A program made the position numbers and the translations under genes. DNA of 64,000 nt. Origin: Paenibacillus sp. MMS20-IR301 (lineage in GTDB: Bacteria > Bacillota > Bacilli > Paenibacillales > Paenibacillaceae). Each line of letters begins with the position of its first letter. Position 1 is the stretch's first letter. Under the pieces are notes generated by a model. That model ran no database searches. It saw nothing but the letters and a program-made list of their open reading frames with translations, and was not told the DNA's origin. Below, one piece after another: positions 48,158 to 57,560 of this stretch. The stretch lies in assembly GCF_032302195.1 (NCBI RefSeq), contig NZ_CP135275.1, positions 6,043,501 to 6,107,500 of the forward strand. The letters are read 5' to 3'.

Positions 48158-49446
48158 GCAAACAGAAGATATTCGCTCTAGGGCTGCAGCATGTGCTGGC
48201 TATGTATGCCGGAGCCGTGATTGTGCCGCTGGTTGTCGGGGGAGCACTGAACCTTAGCGGTGCACAGATGGCATATCTGATCGCCGCTGACCTGTTCACC
48301 TGCGGGCTGGCTACACTGCTCCAGGTAATGGGCAGCAAATATTTCGGAAGCGGACTGCCGGTTGTTCTCGGCTGTACCTTTACCGCGGTCAGTCCGATCA
48401 TCGCGATTGCTTCCGGCTCCAATCTCGCGACAGCGTACGGGGCGATTATCATCTCCGGGCTGTTCGTAGTGCTGGCAGCTCCGGTATACGGGAAGCTGCT
48501 GAAGTTCTTCCCTACAGTGGTTACCGGCTCGGTTGTAACCATTATCGGGCTTTCACTGATTCCGGTAGCGATGAATAATGTAGCCGGCGGACAGGGCAGT
48601 GCTGATTTCGGCCAGCCCCGCAACCTGCTGCTCGCTCTGATCACTCTGCTTGTCATCCTGGCTGTGAACCGCCTGACCACCGGATTCCTGCGGTCTGTAT
48701 CTGTGCTGGTCGGCCTGGTTGCCGGAACAGCAATCGGCTATGCAATGGGAATTGTGCATTTCTCCACGGTAACTACAGCCTCCTGGGTCAGCATCGCCCA
48801 GCCGTTCTACTTCGGCTGGCCGCAGTTCAGCCTTACTGCCATCTTCACGATGATTATCGTTAACATTGTGTCTATGGTCGAATCGACCGGCGTGTACTTT
48901 GCAGTAGGTAAGGCAACAGATCAGAAGGTAGAGCAGAAGCAGATTGTAAACGGCCTGCGTTCTGAAGGACTGGCCATTATGCTCGGCGGGTTGTTCAATG
49001 CGTTCCCTTATACAGCATTCTCGCAAAATGTCGGCCTCCTGTCGCTGACCCGGGTGAAGACACGGAATGTAATTTTTGCCGCCGGCGGAATCATGGTCGT
49101 CCTCGGCCTGCTGCCGAAGCTGGCAGCGCTGACGACTGTTGTGCCAAACGCCGTGCTTGGCGGGGCGATGATCGTTATGTTCGGTTCGGTTGCTGCTTCC
49201 GGGATGTCGATTCTGTCTGATGTAGACCTGCGCAAAGACGGCAATCTGCTCATTGCCGCCTGCAGTATTGCTGTCGGTCTGGGTTCGGCTGTCCTGCCGT
49301 CCATGTTCGACCAGCTGCCGGAATTCGCCAGAATGCTGCTGCAGAACGGGATTGTATCCGGGTCGCTGACAGCAATTATTCTCAACATCTGCTTGTCCAA
49401 GACGAAGGAGAGCACGGCAGCAGCTGCCGTTACAGAAGCCAAGTAA
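48151..49446 (+). CDS. pbuX: Xanthine permease
   Basis: This 431-residue nucleobase-cation symporter (NCS2 family) has about 14 membrane segments. Characteristic phrases are LGLQHVLAMYAGAVIVPLVVGGALNLS at the N-terminus, GSKYFGSGLPVVLGCTFTAVSPIIAIAS and the NCS2 signature GLFNAFPYTAFSQNVGLLSLTRVKTRNV (about residues 280-310). The Glu in VSMVESTGVYFAVGKATDQ is the conserved purine-binding residue. It imports xanthine with protons for Xpt, whose gene overlaps it by 7 bases. Regulated by the guanine riboswitch upstream of xpt. Confidence 0.95.
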   Translation: MLSKQKIFALGLQHVLAMYAGAVIVPLVVGGALNLSGAQMAYLIAADLFTCGLATLLQVMGSKYFGSGLPVVLGCTFTAVSPIIAIASGSNLATAYGAIIISGLFVVLAAPVYGKLLKFFPTVVTGSVVTIIGLSLIPVAMNNVAGGQGSADFGQPRNLLLALITLLVILAVNRLTTGFLRSVSVLVGLVAGTAIGYAMGIVHFSTVTTASWVSIAQPFYFGWPQFSLTAIFTMIIVNIVSMVESTGVYFAVGKATDQKVEQKQIVNGLRSEGLAIMLGGLFNAFPYTAFSQNVGLLSLTRVKTRNVIFAAGGIMVVLGLLPKLAALTTVVPNAVLGGAMIVMFGSVAASGMSILSDVDLRKDGNLLIAACSIAVGLGSAVLPSMFDQLPEFARMLLQNGIVSGSLTAIILNICLSKTKESTAAAAVTEAK

Positions 49447-49480
49447 AATATTCCTAGTTTATAACTCTAATAAGAAGTGC

Positions 49481-49514
49481 AGCCGATTCCGAAATAAATG
49501 GGAATCGGCTTTTT
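49481..49514 (+). terminator. Terminator after pbuX
   Basis: AGCCGATTCC (49481-49490) pairs with GGAATCGGCT (49501-49510) and is followed by a T-run. Confidence 0.9.
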
Positions 49515-49580
49515 GCATTACTCCAATTCCGCCCTGCCAGGGCATGTATACAATGACACCAGAGAGGATCTGCAAATCAA

Positions 49581-52500
49581 ATGAAAAAATATTGGCTTAG
49601 CATTGCCGGAAGTCTGGTGCTGGTATTACTCATCCCGCTGTTGTTCATCCTCCAGTCTATGAATTTTAAGCATGAAATGCCGTTGGCCCGGCAGGGAATC
49701 ATTGATCTGCGCGCCTGGGATTTCCGCAATGGGGGGGTGGTGAAGCTGAACGGGGAGTGGGAGCTGTACCGCGGCCAGCTGCTGTCGCCGGAAGATTTCC
49801 ATGCCGGCGCAGCTGGCAGGCAAATCCCTTCAGCGCCTGCAATGATCCAGGTGCCCGGTATATGGAACGATGACCTGTCCGCATCCGGCAAGGACCAGGC
49901 CAAAGGGTATGCCACCTACCGCCTTCAGGCCAGAATTGTCCAAGGAGCGGAGGCCGTCTACGGGCTGCGTACCAGCAATATCCGTTCTGCAAGCCGCATC
50001 TTCGTAAACGGACAGGAGATCGGAAACAGCGGGATGCCGGCCGCTACGGCCTCAGAGGGGAAGGCGAACAATTTTCCCGTAATGGGGTTCGCTTCTGTAC
50101 CGGAGGATAGGCTGGAGATTATTGTGCAGGTAGCGAACTATAGTTATGTTTCTGGAGGCATCGTGCAGCCGGTTGTGCTCGGCAATCAGGCCTCGATCCT
50201 GAATCACCGCGAATTTGCTTTGTTTATTGACGGGGTCACATCGTTTGGCTTCATTCTCCTTGCGTTATTTCTGATGATGTTCTCCAAGGTCAGGGAGAGC
50301 AGGGGAGTCACCCTGTATTTGAGCCTGTTCTGTATATCAGCCTGTGTGTATATACTGACTCACGGCGAGAAGCTGATCTCGGAGATGCTGCCCGGGCTTC
50401 CATATGAGATTGTACTTAAGCTGCAGCTGGCTACGTCTACACTGGTCTATTATTATCTGCTGCGTTATGTCGCGAACTCCGTAAATTATCCGGTGCCGGC
50501 ATCCCTGATCAGAGCCTCCAAGGTTATTACGAATGTCCTGCTGCTCGTATCCGTATTCATTCCTGCCTATTGGTTCAGCCATCTGGAGGTCCTGCTCCTG
50601 ACCTGGGGGGCGATAAGCATCAGCTATGTGCTCTATGTTATGGTCCAGGGAACCAGACGCAATCCGAAGGACCGCTTCCTGATGATGCTTGGGATTGAGA
50701 GCCTTAGTGTTGTGATCATTTGTTATCTGGTGAGCTTCACTCCGCTGGCGTTCGGCTCTTCCATGATTTCTTATGAGATAGTCCTGTTCGGGATTGTACA
50801 GGCTGTGATCATGGCCCGGCAGTATGCAGCCTCATTCCTGGAGGTAGAGCAGCTGTCGCGCAGATTGCAGACACTTGACGGCTTGAAGGATGATTTCATC
50901 TCGGATACCTCCCATGAGCTGCGCAAGCCGCTGCTGGGAATTGTGAACCTCGCCCAGACACTGGCGCAGGGTGCCGGTGGTGCAGTGAGCACGGCCCAGA
51001 AAGAGCAATTGCTCATGATTGTCTCTACCGGCAAGCGCCTGTCTGCCTTAATCCATGATATGTCGGATTTCGCCAAGCTGAATCATGACTCGCTCTTTCT
51101 GCGCAGCCAGGCAGTCGATCTCCGGACGTCGGCTTCCTCCATTATGGAGGTAACCCGTCAAGTATACGGCCATAATGAACTTGAATTCAGGCTGGAGCTG
51201 CCGGAGTTCCTGCCCTTACTTGAGACAGATGAGCAGCGCCTTGCACAGATTCTGCATAATCTGCTGGCCAATGCTGTCAACTATACGCCTCAGGGTGTTA
51301 TAACGCTGTCCGCAGAGGTTGGAGAGGAGCAGGTGGCTATCATCATTACTGATACGGGACAGGGCATTGCGCCTGAGCGCTTGCGCACCATCTTCGATGC
51401 GTATGATCCAAGCGGCCCGGCGGCCCAGAAGGTTTACCGGGAGAACGGGCTTGGGCTTAGCATTACCCAGCGCCTGGTAGAGCTGGCCGGGGGACAGATT
51501 GAGGTGCAATCGAGGCTGGGGGAAGGCTCGGTCTTCCGCTTCACGCAGCCGATTATGCGGCAGAGTAAAGCGCTGCTGGAACAGGAATTTATGGAAACCA
51601 CAGGCTGGGAGACCATTTGGGAGACAGCCGCTGCCGTTCAGCCGCCGGCAGAAGAGCTGGTATTGCCGCCGCCTGGTGACTGCTGCTTCATTCTGGTTGT
51701 CGATCATGATCCCGTGAATCTGCAGGTGCTGGTAAGTGTGCTGAAGATGGAGAAGCATACCGTGATTACCGCTAGCAGCGGAGCCGAGGCCATAAGCAAA
51801 ATCCAGCAGTACCCTGAGCTTGATCTTGTAATTGCCGATTGGGTCACACCGGAGATGCCCGGACTTCTGCTCTGCAAAACAATCCGTGAGCGCCATGTTC
51901 TATCCGAGCTGCCGATTCTGGTGCTGATGGCCAGCAGCCGCCCTGAAGATATACAGGCCGCCTTTGAGGCAGGGGCTAATGATTATTTAAGCAAGCCGGT
52001 GGAACTGCTTGAATTCAAGGCGCGTGTGCAGACACTGCTGGATATGCGCAAATCAATCCGCAGTTCTGTTCAGGCGGAAATTGCTTTTTTACAGGCGCAG
52101 ATTAAGCCGCATTTCTTGTATAATGCACTTAATGCTATTATTTCGGTCTGTCCGGTTGATCCGGACAAGGCGACAGAATTGCTGCTCGATCTCAGCCAGT
52201 ATCTGCGGAGCAGCTTCGATTTCCAGAACCGCGGCCAGACGGTTTCAATTGAGAAGGAGCTGGGGCTGGTTACCTCCTATCTTGCCCTTGAGCAGGCACG
52301 GTTTGATGAACGGCTGAATATTGAATTCGATGTGCCGGACGGCATTATGGGCCTCGTTCCCCCGCTGAGCATTCAGCCGATTGTGGAGAATGCCGTCAAC
52401 CACGGGCTGATGCAGAAGGAGGATGGCGGGACTGTCCTGCTGTCAGTGAAGAAGCTGCAGGGCAGTCTGATCGTCACCGTCAAGGATGACGGTGTAGGGA

Positions 52501-52664
52501 TGACTCCGCAGCGGATTGCAGAGGTATTGTCGGAAGAGCGGACGGAGGGCGGTATAGGACTTCGTAATATTCAGCGCCGGCTGCTCAAAATGTACGGAAT
52601 CGGGTTAAGTATTGATAGTGTGCCGGGTCAGGGGACTTCAATATCCTATACCATTCCCGGATGA
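49581..52664 (+). CDS. Double hybrid sensor kinase (7TMR-DISM, HisKA-HATPase, REC, LytS-type kinase)
   Basis: This 1027-residue membrane protein has a signal-anchor helix and a jelly-roll extracellular domain (about 45-190: VVKLNGEWELYRGQ, VPGIWND, GYATYRLQA) of the 7TMR-DISMED2 type. Seven transmembrane helices (about 210-415) precede HisKA (DTSHELRKPLLG, His445) and HATPase_c. A receiver with Asp753 in VIADWVTPEMPG follows. Last is a second kinase of the LytS class: AQIKPHFLYNALNAI (His844) and its own HATPase (IQPIVENAVNHG, DDGVGMTP, GGIGLRNIQRRL). A carbohydrate-like ligand is plausible from the jelly-roll domain. The response regulator gene follows after 42 bases and is the likely phosphate target. 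MFS and other genes lie beyond. Confidence 0.9.
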   Translation: MKKYWLSIAGSLVLVLLIPLLFILQSMNFKHEMPLARQGIIDLRAWDFRNGGVVKLNGEWELYRGQLLSPEDFHAGAAGRQIPSAPAMIQVPGIWNDDLSASGKDQAKGYATYRLQARIVQGAEAVYGLRTSNIRSASRIFVNGQEIGNSGMPAATASEGKANNFPVMGFASVPEDRLEIIVQVANYSYVSGGIVQPVVLGNQASILNHREFALFIDGVTSFGFILLALFLMMFSKVRESRGVTLYLSLFCISACVYILTHGEKLISEMLPGLPYEIVLKLQLATSTLVYYYLLRYVANSVNYPVPASLIRASKVITNVLLLVSVFIPAYWFSHLEVLLLTWGAISISYVLYVMVQGTRRNPKDRFLMMLGIESLSVVIICYLVSFTPLAFGSSMISYEIVLFGIVQAVIMARQYAASFLEVEQLSRRLQTLDGLKDDFISDTSHELRKPLLGIVNLAQTLAQGAGGAVSTAQKEQLLMIVSTGKRLSALIHDMSDFAKLNHDSLFLRSQAVDLRTSASSIMEVTRQVYGHNELEFRLELPEFLPLLETDEQRLAQILHNLLANAVNYTPQGVITLSAEVGEEQVAIIITDTGQGIAPERLRTIFDAYDPSGPAAQKVYRENGLGLSITQRLVELAGGQIEVQSRLGEGSVFRFTQPIMRQSKALLEQEFMETTGWETIWETAAAVQPPAEELVLPPPGDCCFILVVDHDPVNLQVLVSVLKMEKHTVITASSGAEAISKIQQYPELDLVIADWVTPEMPGLLLCKTIRERHVLSELPILVLMASSRPEDIQAAFEAGANDYLSKPVELLEFKARVQTLLDMRKSIRSSVQAEIAFLQAQIKPHFLYNALNAIISVCPVDPDKATELLLDLSQYLRSSFDFQNRGQTVSIEKELGLVTSYLALEQARFDERLNIEFDVPDGIMGLVPPLSIQPIVENAVNHGLMQKEDGGTVLLSVKKLQGSLIVTVKDDGVGMTPQRIAEVLSEERTEGGIGLRNIQRRLLKMYGIGLSIDSVPGQGTSISYTIPG

Positions 52665-52706
52665 GCGGCATCGTAAGAAAGACAAACAAGAGGTGAATCC
52701 TTCCAA

Positions 52707-53849
52707 GTGAAAGCGATACTAATCGACGACGAAAAGCCTGCGCTGCAGCATCTGGAACGCCTGCTCCTGAAGGACGGGCGTCTGCAAATTACCGGGAAGT
52801 ATACCTCTGCAAGGCGGGGGCTGGAGCATCTGGAGCAGGAGCATGTCGATATCGTGTTCCTCGATATCGGTATGCCGGAGATGAACGGCCTTGAGGCGGG
52901 AGAGCATATTACCGGGCTGAGCCGCAGCACCCGGATTGTCTATATTACCGCATACAGTGAGTATGCAATTGAAGCCTTCGAGCTGAATGCGGCCGACTAT
53001 CTGCTGAAGCCGGTTACCTCACAGCGGCTCAGCAAGACACTTGAACGGCTGGAGGCCGGCAAGGTGCATACCGAAGAGTATAAGGAACAGGCGGAGCAGC
53101 CACAGCCCGCAGCTGCTCCGCCACCCAAGCAGCTGCTCTGCTTCAAACGGCTGGAGTTTCTGGACGTGCTTGAGCCGGGGCGCAAGCTGCAGTGGAGGAC
53201 TAGCAAGGCGCAGGAGGTATTCGCCCTGCTGCTGCATAACCGCGGGCAATGGATGCTTAAGGATAGAATCGTTGACCTGGTATGGCCGGACTTCAAGCCC
53301 GAGAAGGCATTGACCAATCTGCATACGACGGTCTATCATATCCGCAAGCTGCTCAAAGCCTGGGACTTTGAGATTCTTGTAGAATTCTCACAGGAACGCT
53401 ACAGGCTGACCAAGGAGAATCTCCTGCTTGATGTGGAAGAGTTCGAGCAGGGCTACCGCAGCACACCCGTGGAGTCTGAAGAAGAATGGCAGCGCAGGGA
53501 AGCGGTGCTGGGCCTGTACCGGGGGGATTATCTCGAAGAGCATCATTACGACTGGGCGGAGACAAGGCGCAAGGAGCTGCAGGCCCGCTTCATCCGGATG
53601 GCCCTCTGTTCAGCCGATTACGAATTAGCTGCCGGGCGTCCCCGTCAGGCGCTGGACAGGCTGATTGCCCTCCAGAACGCGGATCCGTATTCCGGGCAGA
53701 TCTGCCGCTGTATCCTGAGAAGCTACACCGAGCTGGGAGATTCCATCGGATTCAGGAATCATTACAGCCAGTATACGCTGCTGCTGCAGAGGGATCTGGG
53801 GGTTACACCTGATCCCGGGCTGGACGACTGGGCCCGGAAACAGCTGTAA
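52707..53849 (+). CDS. Response regulator with OmpR-type DNA-binding and BTAD (SARP-like) domains
   Basis: This 380-residue protein has a receiver (MKAILIDDEKPALQHLERLL, phospho-acceptor Asp53 in IVFLDIGMPEMNG, Lys in DYLLKPV) and a Gln/Pro-rich linker (about 125-145). A winged-helix domain (KAQEVFALLLHNRGQWMLKDRIVDLVWPDFKPEKALTNLHTTVYHIRKLLKAW, about 165-215) and a C-terminal bacterial transcriptional activation domain (FEQGYRSTPVESEEEWQRREAVLGLYRGDYLEEHHYDWAETRRKELQARF onward) follow. The layout matches B. subtilis-type YesN-unrelated, SARP-like regulators that pair with 7TMR-DISM kinases. Start GTG 52707 has GAGGTG upstream. It probably activates adjacent or distant genes; the MFS exporter 86 bases downstream is one candidate. 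Confidence 0.88.
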   Translation: MKAILIDDEKPALQHLERLLLKDGRLQITGKYTSARRGLEHLEQEHVDIVFLDIGMPEMNGLEAGEHITGLSRSTRIVYITAYSEYAIEAFELNAADYLLKPVTSQRLSKTLERLEAGKVHTEEYKEQAEQPQPAAAPPPKQLLCFKRLEFLDVLEPGRKLQWRTSKAQEVFALLLHNRGQWMLKDRIVDLVWPDFKPEKALTNLHTTVYHIRKLLKAWDFEILVEFSQERYRLTKENLLLDVEEFEQGYRSTPVESEEEWQRREAVLGLYRGDYLEEHHYDWAETRRKELQARFIRMALCSADYELAAGRPRQALDRLIALQNADPYSGQICRCILRSYTELGDSIGFRNHYSQYTLLLQRDLGVTPDPGLDDWARKQL

Positions 53850-53934
53850 ACGAGCACATCTTTATTGCGATTATTATTTGTTAGGCATAGAATTTACTTA
53901 AGCCTGAACAGATAATATAGATAGGGATGGAGAA

Positions 53935-55284
53935 ATGAACGACAAAGTTGTAATGCCGCTGTGGACCTTTTGTCTGTTTATCGTTGTTATGAACACCACC
54001 ATGTTTAATGTGTCGCTGCCGACGATAATCCAGGATTTGCAGATCACCGCTGATCTGGGCTCGTGGATCATCTCGAGCTATTCCATCGGTTACGCTCTGT
54101 CGACAGTCATCTATAGCCGTCTGTCTGATCTGGTGCCGATCCGCAGGCTGCTGAGCATCGGCCTGACCACGCTGGGACTGGCCTCGCTTACCGGATTATT
54201 CGCACACAGCTTCAGCCTGCTGCTCTTTACCCGTATTATGCAGTCTGCAGGAGCCGGAGTGATGGCGGGTCTCGGACTTGTCCTGGCGAGCCGTTACGTT
54301 CCGGTGGCCAGACGGGGAGCGGCGATTGCCATGATCTCCGCCGGCAGTGCGATGGCATTCGGGCTGGGGCCGATTGCCGGCGGCCTGATCAGCGAGTATT
54401 TCGGCTGGAACGGCTTGTTCGGCATTACCTGCCTCGTGCTCGTTGTCCTGCCTGTGCTGCTCCGCCTGCTGCCGAAGGAACAGCCTCAGCGCGCGGCGTT
54501 TGATGTTACGGGTGCAGCACTAACCGTGCTTAACGCCGGCAGCCTGCTCCTGGCGGTAACCAGCCAGTCGTACCTGTGGCTCGCGGCAAGCGTAGTCTCG
54601 CTGCTGATTCACGCCCGTCATCTCAGCCGGGCGGAGAATTCCTTCATCAACCCGCAGCTGCTGCGCATGCCGGGTTATCTGAAGCTGACGGCTGCCGGAT
54701 TCTGCATACTTGTGCTGAATCTCGGCAATCTGTTCCTGATGCCGCTTGTCCTGGCCGGCCTGTTCCATAAATCGGCGCTGGGCATCGGCCTCTTCATCGC
54801 ACCGGGAGCGATTCTGTCCGCCTTCCTGACCCGCTATGTGGGCCACTGGATTGACAGGTACGGCAATCTCCGCTTCCTGCTTATCGGTCATGGATTGCTT
54901 GCTGCCGTCCTGGCCGTTTTTGCGCTCGGGCTGCCGGTATCCCCGTATGTCCTGCTGCTGGGATATTTGTGCTTCTCGCCGTCCTTCTCGGCAACGATGG
55001 CCTCCCTGAATAACGAGGCCTCACGGATTCTTCCCCGCAACTGGATCGGCTCCGGCATGGGGCTGCTGCAGCTGATCCAGTTCTTCGGCGGCTCCGTGTC
55101 CGTCGCTGTCTGCGGACTGCTGCTGCACGCGCAGCGCAAGGCGGCTCCGGCTGCTGCTTACCAGCATGTATATATGATGCTGTTTGCGGTGAGCTTATGC
55201 TCTTTAGGCTTTGTTGTCTGGTATAGATATTCAAAGCTGCGGGAGTTGAAACGAAATACAGGCGGCAGCGTATCAGAAGCTTGA
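53935..55284 (+). CDS. MFS transporter (DHA2/EmrB-like, 14 TM)
   Basis: This 449-residue transporter has 13-14 membrane segments. It opens PLWTFCLFIVVMNTTMFNVSLPTIIQDLQITADLGSWIISSYSIGYALSTVIYSRLSDLVPIRRLLSIGL, with motif A (SRLSDLVPIRRL), and contains RIMQSAGAGVMAGLGLVLASRYVPVARRGAAIAM (motif C region). It is probably a proton-driven exporter of drugs or small metabolites. The gene sits between the SARP-type response regulator and the amidoligase-channel cluster, with no terminator on either side, so read-through in both directions is possible. The substrate is unknown. Confidence 0.87.
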   Translation: MNDKVVMPLWTFCLFIVVMNTTMFNVSLPTIIQDLQITADLGSWIISSYSIGYALSTVIYSRLSDLVPIRRLLSIGLTTLGLASLTGLFAHSFSLLLFTRIMQSAGAGVMAGLGLVLASRYVPVARRGAAIAMISAGSAMAFGLGPIAGGLISEYFGWNGLFGITCLVLVVLPVLLRLLPKEQPQRAAFDVTGAALTVLNAGSLLLAVTSQSYLWLAASVVSLLIHARHLSRAENSFINPQLLRMPGYLKLTAAGFCILVLNLGNLFLMPLVLAGLFHKSALGIGLFIAPGAILSAFLTRYVGHWIDRYGNLRFLLIGHGLLAAVLAVFALGLPVSPYVLLLGYLCFSPSFSATMASLNNEASRILPRNWIGSGMGLLQLIQFFGGSVSVAVCGLLLHAQRKAAPAAAYQHVYMMLFAVSLCSLGFVVWYRYSKLRELKRNTGGSVSEA

Positions 55285-55314
55285 GTGTGTTCAGCAAGGA
55301 AAGGATGAGGAAGA

Positions 55315-55533
55315 ATGGACAACGGAATGAATGTTATTTTGTTTGAGAAAATGCCTGAAGGCGACCTGCATATCATTGAGGAGCGCACCTGGAGCATGAA
55401 TATGATTACGGCTCTGGAGCATGTGAATTACCTCGTTGTCGGCGGCCGCGAGTTCGAGGCGGTCGAAGGGCGGCTGAATGTGGATGAAGGGAAGCTGGAG
55501 CTTCTGCTCGTTCCGATGCGGACCGAAGGTTAG
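55315..55533 (+). CDS. Small protein of unknown function, first gene of the ligase-channel cluster
   Basis: This 72-residue protein (NVILFEKMPEGDLHIIEERTWSMNMITALEHVNYLVVGGREFEAVEGRLNVDEGKLELLLVPM) has alternating hydrophobic residues suggesting a small beta-rich fold. It has no signal peptide or membrane segment. The SD AAGGATGAGG precedes the ATG, and the next gene starts 30 bases after its stop, so it appears to be the first member of a six-gene operon. I recognise no family. Confidence 0.6.
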   Translation: MDNGMNVILFEKMPEGDLHIIEERTWSMNMITALEHVNYLVVGGREFEAVEGRLNVDEGKLELLLVPMRTEG

Positions 55534-55563
55534 GCATACAATTGAAGAAAGGGGGGGCCGAAT

Positions 55564-56340
55564 TTGGCAAAATATGAGAATACAAAAGAACCGGCAGTAA
55601 CCAGGCTGTTCACGCCCGACGGCAAGCCGATCCGGGTGCTGTCAACCTCGCTCGGGATTGCGCTGCTGGCTAATGCGCTGTTTATTCCCGGCGGCGCCGG
55701 CGCCAGCGGGAACGGCGGTGCAGTAGAGGAGCCGAAGCTGGTCTCCTGGTCTACCGAGGAGGTCAAGGACTACTTCGACAAGAATGTAGACTGGAATATC
55801 CCTTACCCGGAGGAAGGCCAGGAAGAGGTGCTGGAGGAGGGACGGGGGGTAGTAACCTCTAATGGAACAACGGTAATCAATAACTACGGCGGTTATAACT
55901 CCGGTTTCGGCTGGGATGATATGCTGCTGTACCACATGCTGTTCAACAGCGGATCGTATTATTCCTCCAGAGGCTGGTATAACGACCGGCCGACTTATTA
56001 CGGGGGGACACGGACCACCTACAAGCCGCCGACCTATAGCAGCGGCAGCTTCCAGAACAAGCCGGTGGCCGGGTCAGTCGCGAAGCCAAAGACCTCTACG
56101 ACCTCTACCGGTTCCATTACACGCAGAAATACATCTTCGAAATCGGGCGGGATCGGCGGAACCTCCAGCGGGCTTGGCTCAAGCACAAGCGGCTCCGGTA
56201 CCTCTTCATCCAAGTCCGGCTCTTCTGCCTCCAAACCTTCAACTTCTAAGTCTTCTACATCGAAATCATCGTCCTCCAAATCATCCACATCAAAGTCCAG
56301 CTCCGGCAAAAGCTCAAGCAAGAGCGGTTTCGGCGGATGA
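55564..56340 (+). CDS. Ser/Gly-rich exported or membrane-anchored protein, candidate ligase target
   Basis: This 258-residue protein has a hydrophobic segment (STSLGIALLANALFIPGGAGA, about residues 28-48) and a Glu-rich region (WSTEEVKDYFDKNVDWNIPYPEEGQEEVLEEG). A Tyr/Gly-rich stretch (YYSSRGWYNDRPTYYGGTRTTYKPP) and a long Ser/Lys/Thr tail ending KSSSKSGFGG follow. The overall plan recalls E. coli YgiB/YjfM (DUF1190): a membrane-proximal part, then a low-complexity tail ending in Gly, encoded just before a GSP-synthase-like enzyme. Its stop overlaps that enzyme's start by 4 bases. A role as substrate of the ligase is inference. Start TTG 55564 follows GAAAGGGGGGG. Confidence 0.65.
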   Translation: MAKYENTKEPAVTRLFTPDGKPIRVLSTSLGIALLANALFIPGGAGASGNGGAVEEPKLVSWSTEEVKDYFDKNVDWNIPYPEEGQEEVLEEGRGVVTSNGTTVINNYGGYNSGFGWDDMLLYHMLFNSGSYYSSRGWYNDRPTYYGGTRTTYKPPTYSSGSFQNKPVAGSVAKPKTSTTSTGSITRRNTSSKSGGIGGTSSGLGSSTSGSGTSSSKSGSSASKPSTSKSSTSKSSSSKSSTSKSSSGKSSSKSGFGG

Positions 56341-57560
56341 TCCAGGCAGAGCATGTATTTGAATTTATAGATCTGTCCAATCTGGAACGGGCGCCCCGGG
56401 TACAGCAGCTGCATGAGCTTGGCTTTACCTGGGCCGATCTGGAGGATGAGGAATATTGGATGGATGCAGTGGCGGTAATGCGCAAAGAGACTTATCAGGA
56501 ATTACAGGCAGCATCTGCCGGATTATGGAGTATTCTCGATAAAGCGGTCCGCTATGTCCATCTCAAGCATGACCTGTATGATCTGCTGGGAATTCCCCCG
56601 GTGCTGTGGCAGATGCTTGATGATTGCCCGCTGCCGGAGCCGGGGCTGATCAGCCGGTATGCCCGGTTTGACTTTGCTGTGGCCGGTGACGGAACGATCA
56701 AGCTGCTGGAATTGAATGCGGATACGCCGACCGGCTATGTGGAGGCCTCCATTGCTACGCCCTGGATCTGTGCCGGGGCGGGGATAATCAGTCCGAATGG
56801 CGGAATGAAAGAGCATCTGGCAGCCGCCTGGGCGGTGGAACGCCCGGACACCGTTGCATGCGTCGCCTACGGCAGCCATCAGGAGGATTCCGGAACGATT
56901 GAGGCGCTGGCTGCACACAGCGGGCTGGATATCCGCTGTGTGGATTGCCTGGACCTGTGGATTGACGAGGGCGTGGTGAAGGACGGAGAGGACCGCGAGA
57001 TTCAGCGGATGTTCGCCCTGTATCCGAAGGAATGGATGGCGGTGGATGAAGGCGGCGATGCACTCGCTTATTCCATCGAGACCGGAAAGCTCCAGCTGTT
57101 CAACGGACCGCACAGCATTATCCTGCAGTCCAAGGGACTGGTTGCTGCGGTCTGGGGAATGTATGAGCTGGGCCTGCTGTTCAGCGCAGAAGAGCGCGGG
57201 CTGATCTCCCGCTATATCCTGCCGACCTACAATAAGGCAGTCTTCTCCGAGAGCTTTGTATCCAAGTCGGTATTCGGCCGGGAAGGCGGCTCGGTACGGA
57301 TCTTCAATGACAGCGGGGAACTTGAAATTGAAGATGAAGACGGCTTTGACAGCAGCCAGCTGTTTCCGACGGTGTATCAAAAAAGAGCCGAAATGGCCCG
57401 GATTATGACCCCGGAAGGTGAGCTTCATCTGCTGACCGGCATGTTCGTAATCAACGGGAAGCCGTGCGGGCTGCTCGGCCGGGCCGGCGGACCGATTACC
57501 GGCAATGCCAGTCATTTTATTGCGTTAGGAGTGAGGGGGCTTGAAGATGAACAAGGGTAA
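56337..57560 (+). CDS. Glutathionylspermidine synthase-like ATP-grasp ligase (YgiC/YjfC-like)
   Basis: This 407-residue protein matches the GSP-synthase ATP-grasp family. RYARFDFAVAGDGTIKLLELNADTPTGYVEASIATPWIC (about residues 103-141) contains the conserved LELNADTPT, and ILPTYNKAVFSESFVSKSVFGREGGSV and LLTGMFVINGKPCGLLGRAGGPITGNASHFIALGV contain ATP- and metal-binding residues. The N-terminal amidase of true GspS is absent, as in YgiC and YjfC. It should form an amide bond, possibly to a peptide or polyamine, at the cost of ATP; the real reaction is not known for this branch. It overlaps the Ser-rich protein gene (4 bases) and the lipoprotein gene (14 bases), so production is tightly coupled. 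Confidence 0.85.
   Translation: MIQAEHVFEFIDLSNLERAPRVQQLHELGFTWADLEDEEYWMDAVAVMRKETYQELQAASAGLWSILDKAVRYVHLKHDLYDLLGIPPVLWQMLDDCPLPEPGLISRYARFDFAVAGDGTIKLLELNADTPTGYVEASIATPWICAGAGIISPNGGMKEHLAAAWAVERPDTVACVAYGSHQEDSGTIEALAAHSGLDIRCVDCLDLWIDEGVVKDGEDREIQRMFALYPKEWMAVDEGGDALAYSIETGKLQLFNGPHSIILQSKGLVAAVWGMYELGLLFSAEERGLISRYILPTYNKAVFSESFVSKSVFGREGGSVRIFNDSGELEIEDEDGFDSSQLFPTVYQKRAEMARIMTPEGELHLLTGMFVINGKPCGLLGRAGGPITGNASHFIALGVRGLEDEQG

Noticed and set aside
56523..57515. 330-residue antisense frame
   Set aside because: Shadow of the GSP-synthase-like gene.
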